Assembly: GCA_020722305.1 (NCBI GenBank)
Contig: DYLB01000067.1
Location: 1-10,458, forward strand
Reading direction: 5' to 3'
From: Anaerolinea thermophila
GTDB lineage: Bacteria > Chloroflexota > Anaerolineae > Anaerolineales > Villigracilaceae
Length of the DNA stretch: 10,458 bases
Under the pieces are notes generated by a model, which ran no database searches, was not told where the DNA came from, and saw only the letters and a program-made list of their open reading frames with translations. The position numbers were made by a program, and so were the translations under genes. Shown here piece by piece: positions 1 through 5,763 of this stretch (its first letter is position 1; each line of letters starts with the position of its first letter).

Positions 1-39
1 CCGCGCTCGTCCGCGTCCGGTTGAAGTTCAAAAATGGGA

Positions 40-74
40 CGCGGAAAACACGGATGAACGCGGGTGGACACGGA
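40..74. repeat. Degenerate ~10-bp periodic repeat downstream of the malic enzyme gene
   Basis: The pentamer C(G/A)CGG begins at 40, 49, 59 and 69, alternating CGCGG and CACGG, so the spacing is 9-10 bp, about one helical turn. It lies in the non-coding end just beyond the malic enzyme stop. The preceding bases (1-20) carry similar CGTCCGCGTCC material, so the element probably extends off the left edge. Short-period degenerate repeats like this are, to my knowledge, widely dispersed in Chloroflexota and Planctomycetota genomes. I infer a repeat rather than a gene. No terminator hairpin with a U-tract for the minus-strand operon is visible here. Confidence 0.45.
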
Positions 75-98
75 GTTTCTTTTTTTAAGTTGGGTAAC

Positions 99-1448
99 TC
101 AATCTTCCACGTAAGGCACGTACTCGGCGCGGGCGATGCCTTGCTCGTAGGCTTTTTCGGCTACGGCCCGGGCTACGGCCAGGTGCACCTTCTTGTCGAG
201 GGCGTTCGGCACCAGGTCGCCGGGCGGGGTCCTATTGGCGATGGTCTCGGCTGCGGCCACCAGCATCTCGTGAGTGATGCGCGGCGCGTCCGCGTCGACG
301 GCGCCGCGGAAGATGCCGGGGAAGCCGAGCACGTTGTTGACGGATTTGCCGTCGGCGGCGAAGGCGGCCCCGGCCTGCATGGCCGCCTCCGGCTCGATCT
401 CGGGGTTGGGATTCGAAAGCGCCAGGATGATCTGTCCGGGTCTCACCATCGAGGGTTTGATCAGCCCCGGAGCGCCGGTGGTGGCGATCACGATGTCGGC
501 CTGGGCCATGATCTCGCCTAGGGTGGCGCGCCGGCCGCCGTTCCTTTCGAGGCGCTGGAGGGCGTCTTCGTTCAGGTCGGTGCCCAGTACGGGATTCCCG
601 GTCAGGCGCATGAGCATATTGGCAATGGCGTTGCCCGCTGCGCCCAGCCCGACCTGCCCGATGACGGCTTTGGACAGGTCTGTGCCGGTCTCACGCGTGG
701 CGGTCAGCAGCGCGGCGGTTGAGACGACGGCCGTGCCGTGCTGGTCGTCATGCAGCACGGGGATGTCGAGCCGGGCTTGCAGTCTCTCTTCGATCTCGAA
801 GCAACGCGGGGCCGAAATATCTTCCAGCTGGATGGCGGCGAAGGTCGGGGCGATGTTGGCGACCGTTTCGACGATGGCATCCGGGTCTTTGGTGTCGAGC
901 AGGATCGGGATCCCGGACAGGCCGACCAGGGTCTCCATCAGCATGGCCTTGCCTTCCATGACGGGCATCCCGGCCAGCGCGCCGATGTCGCCCAATCCCA
1001 GCACGGCGGTGCCGTCGGTGACGATGGCGACCATGTGGCTGGTGCTGGTGTAGAGTTTCGCCAGCGACGGGTCTTTGGCGATCCGGCGGCAGACTTCGGC
1101 CACGCCGGGGGTGTAGACCCGGCGCAGGGTCGCCAGCGAATCGATCGGGAAACGGCTGCGGATGGCGATCTTGCCCTTTTGGTGCAGTTCCAGCACCTCG
1201 TCCCGGACGGCGACGACGCGCGTGCCGGGGTTGGCGCGCATGGCTTCCAGCACCTGTTCCATGATGGATTCGTCATCGGCGTAAACGGTGATGTCCCGCG
1301 TGACGTGGTGGGAGGTCTCCGTCAGCAGTTCGATGCCGCCCACACTGCCGCCCGCACCTGAGATGGCCGCGAGCAGGCGGGCCAGCACTCCCACCGACTG
1401 ATCGTTGCGGACGCGCACGGTGCGCATGAGTTTGCGTTCCCAGGCCAT
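99..1448 (-). CDS. NAD(P)-dependent malic enzyme with N-terminal ACT domain
   Basis: This enzyme should oxidatively decarboxylate malate to pyruvate in the cytoplasm, giving NAD(P)H. Residues about 9-85 look like an ACT small-ligand-binding domain (VRVRNDQSVGVLARLLAAIS, then a beta-alpha-beta pattern), suggesting allosteric control by an amino acid or similar metabolite. The catalytic core follows: VYTPGVAE with the expected Tyr112, EGKAML with Lys167, the metal-ligand region LED (209-210) and HDDQHGT (233-239). The Rossmann loop is GQVGLGAAGNA (264-274), and SNPNPE lies at 345-350. An Asp at 291 after the second strand of the Rossmann fold hints at NAD rather than NADP preference (inference). 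At 449 residues, the length fits a short bacterial malic enzyme plus ACT. It is the last gene of the moaA operon. Its ATG overlaps the preceding stop by one base (TAATG), and a strong AGGAGGG lies 4 bases upstream, so the start is well supported. Confidence 0.93.
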   Translation of the reverse strand: MAWERKLMRTVRVRNDQSVGVLARLLAAISGAGGSVGGIELLTETSHHVTRDITVYADDESIMEQVLEAMRANPGTRVVAVRDEVLELHQKGKIAIRSRFPIDSLATLRRVYTPGVAEVCRRIAKDPSLAKLYTSTSHMVAIVTDGTAVLGLGDIGALAGMPVMEGKAMLMETLVGLSGIPILLDTKDPDAIVETVANIAPTFAAIQLEDISAPRCFEIEERLQARLDIPVLHDDQHGTAVVSTAALLTATRETGTDLSKAVIGQVGLGAAGNAIANMLMRLTGNPVLGTDLNEDALQRLERNGGRRATLGEIMAQADIVIATTGAPGLIKPSMVRPGQIILALSNPNPEIEPEAAMQAGAAFAADGKSVNNVLGFPGIFRGAVDADAPRITHEMLVAAAETIANRTPPGDLVPNALDKKVHLAVARAVAEKAYEQGIARAEYVPYVED

Positions 1449-1459
1449 TAGGCCCTCCT
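1448..1459 (-). promoter_or_regulatory. Shine-Dalgarno and stop/start overlap coupling the HAD and malic enzyme genes
   Basis: On the minus strand the sequence reads AGGAGGG (1459-1453), then CCTA, then ATG. The TAA stop of the HAD gene shares its last A with the ATG of the malic enzyme. The ribosome binding site lies inside the HAD coding end, which implies translational coupling. Confidence 0.75.
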
Positions 1460-2173
1460 GTTCAGCAGCGTCGGAAGCTGCAAAAATGAAGTGATGACCG
1501 GGCAGCCCGGGTCATCGAAGATGTTGAGGCGGTCGTAGAGGATGGGATGCAGCCCGGCGTTGCGCGCCCCGACCACGTCGGCGAAATAGTTGTCGCCCAC
1601 GTAAACGGTTTCGTGGGCTTGGGTTTCGGCGCGCTTGAGCGCCGCCTCGAAGATGCCGGGGCCGGGCTTCCACGAATGGACTTCGCCCGCCGCCAGCGAA
1701 AACGAAAAATAGGGACTCAGCCCCAGTTCCCTAAGCCGCTCCTGGTAGGGCAGGTCGCGGTTGGAGACGACCCCCAGCACGTAACCCTTTCGCCGCAAAC
1801 TTTCCAGCGCTTCGAAGGCGCCTTCGGGGATGACGTCAGTGGGTTTGTAGTTTTCTTCCATGTGCTTCGAGAAGGCCGGGGCCAGTTCTTCAGCCTGTTG
1901 GACGGAGCACCCCAATGCGACCAGCCGCCTTTGACCGAAATTTTGCCAGAAGCCTTTGTCGTCATCCCCGAACGTCTGGAAATCCTGCCGGATCTCGGGC
2001 GAATCGGCAAAATAATAATGCTCCCAGCGGGCCGCCAGGATGCGGTCGTGTTCGGAGATGGGCAACCCGAGGGAAAGGGCGTATTCTGTGAAAACCTCGC
2101 CGCCGGTTGGCTGGCTCTCGCGCAGGGTGCCGTCCATGTCGAAGAGAATGGCCTGGATTCCGGTTAAAGACAT
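1448..2173 (-). CDS. HAD-superfamily hydrolase (phosphatase, substrate unknown)
   Basis: A 241-residue haloacid-dehalogenase-type phosphatase with the four HAD motifs in order. Motif I is FDMDGT (Asp12 nucleophile, Asp14), motif II is VVSNRD (Ser137), motif III is Lys169 in SWKPGPG, and motif IV is GDNYFAD (Asp194, Asp199). The helical region at about residues 18-115 between motifs I and II is a subfamily I cap, which usually selects small phosphorylated metabolites. The substrate cannot be read from sequence. The gene starts directly after the moaA stop (TAG then ATG, no gap) with GGAGG inside the moaA end, and overlaps the malic enzyme start by one base. It is therefore co-translated with both. 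A housecleaning or metabolite-repair phosphatase is a reasonable guess. Nothing ties it specifically to molybdopterin or malate. Confidence 0.88.
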   Translation of the reverse strand: MSLTGIQAILFDMDGTLRESQPTGGEVFTEYALSLGLPISEHDRILAARWEHYYFADSPEIRQDFQTFGDDDKGFWQNFGQRRLVALGCSVQQAEELAPAFSKHMEENYKPTDVIPEGAFEALESLRRKGYVLGVVSNRDLPYQERLRELGLSPYFSFSLAAGEVHSWKPGPGIFEAALKRAETQAHETVYVGDNYFADVVGARNAGLHPILYDRLNIFDDPGCPVITSFLQLPTLLNRRA

Positions 2174-3154
2174 CTAACCTCCAATTTGATTCATCGCCCG
2201 GTTGAGCGGAATAGCGCCTTCGGCCAGGCCGTGCCCCCAGGGTTTGAACCAGACGGCCTCGAGGATCAACTGGCGCAAGTCGTCCAGGCTGGCTCCGGCG
2301 CGTAGCGGGGAGAGCAGGTCAATTTCCTTTTCGCGCAGCAGGCACATGCGCAGCACGCCGTCGGCGGTGAGCCGGGCGCGGGTACAGGAGGCGCAGAACG
2401 GCATGGTCACCGACGAGATGAAGCCGACGTCGCCTTGCGCGCCGGGGATGCGGAAAAGCCGCGCCTCGCCGTCCAGTCTGCCGTTGTTGGCGACCTCCAG
2501 CGGGCCGATGGCGGCCTCGATCCGCTCCTTGATCTGGGCCGCAGTCACGACCTGCTGGGTCTGGATGTCGGTGGCCTCGGCAAACGGCATCATCTCGATG
2601 AAACGCATTTGCCAGGGGTGCTCCAGGGTCAGGCGCGCCAGGTCCACCACGTCTTCCTCGTTGTAGCCCTTGACGACCACCGCGTTGAGCTTGATCGGGG
2701 TCAGTCCGGCTTCCTCGGCGGCCTGGATGCCGCTCCAGACGTCTTCGAATTTGCCCCAGCGGGTGAGACGCTTGAATTTGTGGGGGTTGAGGGTGTCTAT
2801 GCTGACGTTGACCCGCTGCAACCCGGCCTCGGCCAGGGGTCCGGCCAATCGGGACAGGAGCATGCCGTTCGTCGTCATCGAGACGGAGCGGATGCCCGGA
2901 GTGGAGGCGATGCCTCGCACGATGTCTACCACATGGGCGCGGACGGTCGGCTCGCCTCCCGTTAAACGGATCTTGTCGAACCCCAGGCTGGCGAACAGAC
3001 GCGTGAACAGCAGGATTTCGTCATCCTGCATCAATTCGGAATTGGGTCGAAATGTCATATCCTCCGGCATACAGTAAATGCAACGCAAGTTGCAGTGGTC
3101 GGTCAAACTGATGCGGAGGTAATGGATATTCCGCCCGAAGCGGTCAATAGCCAT
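2174..3154 (-). CDS. moaA: GTP 3',8-cyclase MoaA (molybdenum cofactor biosynthesis)
   Basis: Radical SAM enzyme that, with MoaC, turns GTP into cyclic pyranopterin monophosphate, the first step of molybdenum cofactor synthesis. The N-terminal cluster motif is CNLRCIYC (Cys21, Cys25, Cys28). SAM-binding GGEP is at 66-69, TTNG at 94-97, and RVNVSIDTL starts at about 114. The C-terminal cluster that binds GTP is formed by Cys254, Cys257 and Cys271 (FCASC, then C after 13 residues). The protein ends in IGG, matching the essential C-terminal double glycine of MoaA. The length of 326 is normal. AAGGAGG sits 4 bases upstream of the ATG. It is the first gene of the operon and the only visible Moco gene, so moaC, moaE and others must lie elsewhere. 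No Moco riboswitch-like leader was recognised in the short upstream stretch. Confidence 0.97.
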   Translation of the reverse strand: MAIDRFGRNIHYLRISLTDHCNLRCIYCMPEDMTFRPNSELMQDDEILLFTRLFASLGFDKIRLTGGEPTVRAHVVDIVRGIASTPGIRSVSMTTNGMLLSRLAGPLAEAGLQRVNVSIDTLNPHKFKRLTRWGKFEDVWSGIQAAEEAGLTPIKLNAVVVKGYNEEDVVDLARLTLEHPWQMRFIEMMPFAEATDIQTQQVVTAAQIKERIEAAIGPLEVANNGRLDGEARLFRIPGAQGDVGFISSVTMPFCASCTRARLTADGVLRMCLLREKEIDLLSPLRAGASLDDLRQLILEAVWFKPWGHGLAEGAIPLNRAMNQIGG

Positions 3155-3243
3155 GTTGCCTCCTTACTTCTAAAATCACGGAATGGCGGTTGGCGTAATG
3201 GATCATGGTTCTGTTCTCATTTCTCGGTTGGAAATGTTTTCCC

Positions 3244-3252
3244 ATTATAACA
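3244..3252 (-). promoter_or_regulatory. Extended -10 promoter for the moaA operon
   Basis: On the minus strand the sequence TGTTATAAT is a perfect TATAAT with the TGn extension. The -35 region 16-18 bp upstream (about 3266-3273) does not resemble TTGACA, so recognition would rely on the extended -10. The expected start near 3237 gives a leader of about 80 nt before the moaA ATG. Confidence 0.55.
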
Positions 3253-3305
3253 ACGATTATGGCTGCCTCCGGCATTTGACTTTTATCAGACCTGGAAATG
3301 GGCGA

Positions 3306-3334
3306 TTGACGCTATCTGCCAGACATGCTATCAT
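3306..3334 (+). promoter_or_regulatory. Sigma70-type promoter for the PIN-TRAM gene
   Basis: TTGACG (3306-3311), a 17-bp spacer, then TATCAT (3329-3334), with TGC just before the -10 as an extended element. Spacing is optimal. The predicted start near 3341 leaves a leader of about 43 nt that carries AAGGAG (3367-3372) ahead of the ATG at 3384. Confidence 0.6.
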
Positions 3335-3383
3335 CCGATGGAATTCATTCGGTTTTTCATTCGTTCAAGGAGTTATTTAACAG

Positions 3384-4448
3384 ATGAGTACAGATTTTAT
3401 TGTCCGTTTGGTCGGCATGGTCGTTTTCGCCGTGCTGGGGGCTTACTGGGGTTACGCACTCGGCAACCTTACTCGATCTTTACAGGTCCTGTATTCCGTA
3501 GTCCTCGGCCTGGTCGGCGCGCTGGCGGGATTGGTCCTGACCCCGCTGCTGACCACCCGTCCGCTGCGGGCCTTGCGCTCGATTTTGGGACGGGTGGCCG
3601 CGGAAACGCTCTTCGCCGGGTTGATCGGCATGGTGACCGGGCTGCTGGTCGCGGCCCTGCTGGCCTTCCCGCTCTCTCTGCTGCCCGAACCGTTCGGCAG
3701 CATCCTGCCTTTTGCGGGCGTGCTGCTTTTCACCTATTTTGGCGTGTCGCTCTTTATCATGCGCCAGGGCGACATCATGGGGATGTTATCCTCGATAACG
3801 CACCGGAACAGCGAAGGCGAGAGCAACGGTGGCGGTGCAAGCTGGGGACAGAATGCCCGCACCATCCTGCTCGATACCAGCGTCATCATTGACGGGCGGG
3901 TGGCCGACATCGCCCGCACCGGCTTCCTGCCCGGCACGCTGCTTATCCCGCGCTTCGTGCTCAACGAATTGCAATACATTGCCGATTCGCCGGACGGGCT
4001 GCGCCGTCAGCGCGGCCGCCGCGGCATGGAAGTGCTGGCCGACTTGCAGAAGCAGCCCAACGTGATGGTGCGCATCAGCGACATTGACGTGGACGGCGTG
4101 CGTGAAGTGGACGACAAGCTGGTCATCCTGGCCCGCCAGATGCGCTGCCCGATCCTGACCAACGACTACAACTTGAACCGCATCGCCGAACTCCAGGGCG
4201 TGACCATCCTCAACATCAACGAACTGGCCAACGCGGTCAAGTCGGTGGTGCTGCCAGGCGAGGCGCTTTCGATTTTGGTCATCCAGGAGGGTAAGGAACA
4301 GAACCAGGGCGTGGGTTACATGGACGATGGCACGATGGTGGTGATCGAGAACGGCAAGGATTACATCAACAAGCAGATCGAAGTGATGGTCACCAAGGTG
4401 CTGCAAACCGCCGCCGGAAGGATGATCTTCGCCAAGCCGGAAGATTAA
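3384..4448 (+). CDS. YacL-like integral membrane PIN-TRAM domain protein
   Basis: A 354-residue protein in three parts. The N-terminal membrane region has four predicted hydrophobic helices at about 5-26, 35-57, 73-96 and 104-126. After a polar linker with a Gly/Asn/Ser stretch (141-156) comes a PIN nuclease domain (about 160-285) with the usual acidic residues: Asp164 (LLDTS), Glu195 (LNEL), Asp243/244 (VDDKL) and Asp261 (TNDYN). A TRAM RNA-binding domain follows (about 286-350). This order matches the YacL family of Firmicutes, Thermus and Chloroflexota. The PIN fold suggests a membrane-attached ribonuclease and TRAM suggests RNA contact, but I know of no firm substrate. AAGGAG lies 11 bases before the ATG, a little far but the best candidate. 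It is divergent from the moaA operon and convergent with the next HAD gene, so it appears monocistronic. Confidence 0.9.
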   Translation: MSTDFIVRLVGMVVFAVLGAYWGYALGNLTRSLQVLYSVVLGLVGALAGLVLTPLLTTRPLRALRSILGRVAAETLFAGLIGMVTGLLVAALLAFPLSLLPEPFGSILPFAGVLLFTYFGVSLFIMRQGDIMGMLSSITHRNSEGESNGGGASWGQNARTILLDTSVIIDGRVADIARTGFLPGTLLIPRFVLNELQYIADSPDGLRRQRGRRGMEVLADLQKQPNVMVRISDIDVDGVREVDDKLVILARQMRCPILTNDYNLNRIAELQGVTILNINELANAVKSVVLPGEALSILVIQEGKEQNQGVGYMDDGTMVVIENGKDYINKQIEVMVTKVLQTAAGRMIFAKPED

Positions 4449-4456
4449 TCCCGGCT

Positions 4457-4629
4457 GTCATTGCGAGGAGGTCTGAGCGGACGCGGAGCGAAGGCGAAGC
4501 GGCAGTCGAAGACCGACGAAGCAATCTGCACCGGTTGGACGTTTTCTGGCAAATTGGAGACTGCTTCCCTTCGGCAGCCCTTCGACAGGCTCAGGATAAC
4601 AGCTCAGGGCGGGCGTTCCTCGCAGTGAC
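4457..4629. repeat. MITE-like 173-bp repeat, copy 1 (direct repeat flanking a HAD gene)
   Basis: Begins GTCATTGCGAGGA and ends TCCTCGCAGTGAC, so the termini are 13-bp inverted repeats with one mismatch. Inside, GAAGCAATCT (4518-4527) and AGACTGCTTC (4558-4567) can pair with one G-U. It also holds CTGAGCGGA near the left and CCCTTCGAC...GCTCAGG near the right. The copy at 5340-5511 is nearly identical, differing by three substitutions and one indel by eye. No ORF, transposase or target-site duplication is visible. It lies between the convergent PIN-TRAM and HAD genes and could also act as a structured transcript end. GTCATTGCGAGG-type repeats are, to my knowledge, common in many metagenomic genomes. 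Confidence 0.85.
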
Positions 4630-4639
4630 AACGTAAACG

Positions 4640-5320
4640 TTATTCCCCCAGCAACACATCCGCCAACTCAGGCGTGGACCGCAAGATCAGGTCCGCGCCT
4701 TTGCGTTCCAGTTCGGGGCGTTCGCCGAAGCCGCACAGCACGCCCACCGTCTGCGCGCCGGCGGCTTTACCGGCCCGGATGTCCACGGTTGTGTCGCCGA
4801 TCATCAGGCAGTTTTCCGGGCTGAGGCCCAGCTTCTTCGCCGCGTAGAACAGCGGATCGGGATAGGGTTTGGTATGCTCGGCGGTGACGGCGGTGACAAT
4901 CTCCTCGAAATAACCCGTCAGGCCGAACTGGTCGAGGAACAGGCGGGTCGAGCGGTCGTCGCGGGCGCTGACCACGCACATCGGGAATTTCCCGGCCAGG
5001 CGCGCCAGCATCCCATCCACGCCGGGGACGAGTTGGAAATGCTTCATCGGGCGCGGGCGGCGGCGGTTGAGCCACTCCCACAGGCCGAGCAGCTCGTCGT
5101 CCAGGCCGAGGACGTCGGGCAGGCCGATCAGGGTGTTGCCGGGGGCCTCGACCCACATCACGAAACGGCGGGCAGCCCGAAAGGAGTCCCGCCCCGGCAG
5201 CAGGGAACGGAACGGGCGGAAGAACGGCTCGAACTTCCGCACGTAAACGTCGTCGGTGTCGCTGAGCGTCCCATCCACATCAAAAAGCAAAGCCTGGATA
5301 CGGTCGAGATCGAGGGTCAT
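4640..5320 (-). CDS. HAD-IA family phosphatase, phosphoglycolate-phosphatase-like
   Basis: A 226-residue hydrolase with motif I FDVDGT (Asp14, Asp16), motif II VVSARD (Ser118), motif III Lys151 in HTKPYPDP and motif IV GDTTVD (Asp176, Asp180). A helical cap occupies about residues 20-100 and is Arg- and Trp-rich. The C-terminal pattern GFGERPELERKGAD, then a short TPELADVLL tail, is typical of Gph/PGP-type enzymes, which dephosphorylate 2-phosphoglycolate or related esters. The exact substrate is uncertain. It does not look like a recent paralogue of the HAD at 1448-2173. Only a weak GGTGA precedes the ATG, so the start is the most likely one but not proven. The gene is bracketed by two direct repeat copies only 10 bp from its stop and 19 bp from its start, so its own promoter would have to lie in or beyond repeat copy 2. 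Confidence 0.87.
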   Translation of the reverse strand: MTLDLDRIQALLFDVDGTLSDTDDVYVRKFEPFFRPFRSLLPGRDSFRAARRFVMWVEAPGNTLIGLPDVLGLDDELLGLWEWLNRRRPRPMKHFQLVPGVDGMLARLAGKFPMCVVSARDDRSTRLFLDQFGLTGYFEEIVTAVTAEHTKPYPDPLFYAAKKLGLSPENCLMIGDTTVDIRAGKAAGAQTVGVLCGFGERPELERKGADLILRSTPELADVLLGE

Positions 5321-5339
5321 GGTGTCACCGGGTTATCTG

Positions 5340-5511
5340 GTCATTGCGAGGAGGTCTGAGCGGACGCGGAGCGAAGGCGAAGCGGCAGTCGAAGACCGAC
5401 GAAGCAATCTGCACCGGTTGGACGTTTTCCGGCAAATTGGAGACTGCTTCCTTCGGCAGCCCTTCGACAGGCTCAGGCTGACAGCTCAGGGCGGGCGTTC
5501 CTCGCAGTGAC
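5340..5511. repeat. MITE-like 172-bp repeat, copy 2
   Basis: Same orientation and almost the same sequence as the copy at 4457-4629, with the same imperfect inverted ends and the same inner GAAGCAATCT/AGACTGCTTC arms. Differences seen by eye are TTTTCC for TTTTCT, one fewer C in the GCTTCC run, and GCTGAC for GATAAC. It lies between the divergent HAD and mutS2 genes. The start-to-start distance to copy 1 is 883 bp. No duplicated target site is visible at its edges. Confidence 0.85.
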
Positions 5512-5763
5512 ACTTTCAAAGAGGTATTTTACCGCCTTATAGTATTGTGCGGGATGTTGTAGATTAACAATTGCCCCTGGCAATCCCTGCGCTTCGACTG
5601 CGCTCTCTTTCCAGCGGGATTGCCGTCCTGAGCGGAGGGCAGAGCGCAAGTTGCGAAACCCGCAGTCAAAGAGCGCTCCGCTCAGCGCGGCAGGTTTTTG
5701 TGAGAATAATTTGTGAAAATGCAAAATTTCGCGTTATAAAATCTGTGGTTTAATTCCCCTGCT
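5512..5763. other. Gene-free stretch upstream of mutS2 with nested inverted repeats
   Basis: Together with repeat copy 2 this makes a 443-bp region without a gene (5321-5763). It holds two perfect inverted repeats in succession: GGCAATCCC (5579-5587) with GGGATTGCC (5616-5624), and CTGAGCGGAG (5628-5637) with CTCCGCTCAG (5676-5685). A short GCGCT/AGCGC stem (5673-5677/5684-5688) lies inside the right arm, and TTTTT follows at 5695-5699. CTTCGACTGCGCTC and CTGAGCGGA segments recall the repeats on either side, so I read it as a mosaic of dispersed palindromic repeats. A transcribed structured RNA cannot be excluded. The short ORFs across it have no recognisable product. Confidence 0.5.
5711..5740 (+). 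promoter_or_regulatory. Probable promoter of mutS2
   Basis: TTGTGA (5711-5716), an 18-bp spacer, then TATAAA (5735-5740), set in an AT-rich patch. Transcription would begin near 5747, giving a leader of only about 17 nt. That leader has no Shine-Dalgarno sequence before the ATG at 5764. Confidence 0.5.

Noticed and set aside
78..101. Terminator for the minus-strand operon at the poly-T/AGTT...AACT hairpin
   Set aside because: Read in the direction of the operon, the small hairpin is followed by A residues, not U residues.
3155..3237. Molybdenum cofactor riboswitch ahead of moaA
   Set aside because: The predicted leader is about 80 nt and shows no obvious multi-stem structure; the Moco riboswitch is considerably longer.
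4457..5511. Classical composite transposon around the HAD gene
   Set aside because: The flanking repeats encode no transposase, and no target-site duplication is visible at the outer or inner edges. Only the MITE-like description is supported.
5673..5699. Rho-independent terminator before mutS2
   Set aside because: The GCGCT/AGCGC stem is only 5 bp and is separated from the TTTTT tract by 6 bases, which is too weak and too distant for a confident call.
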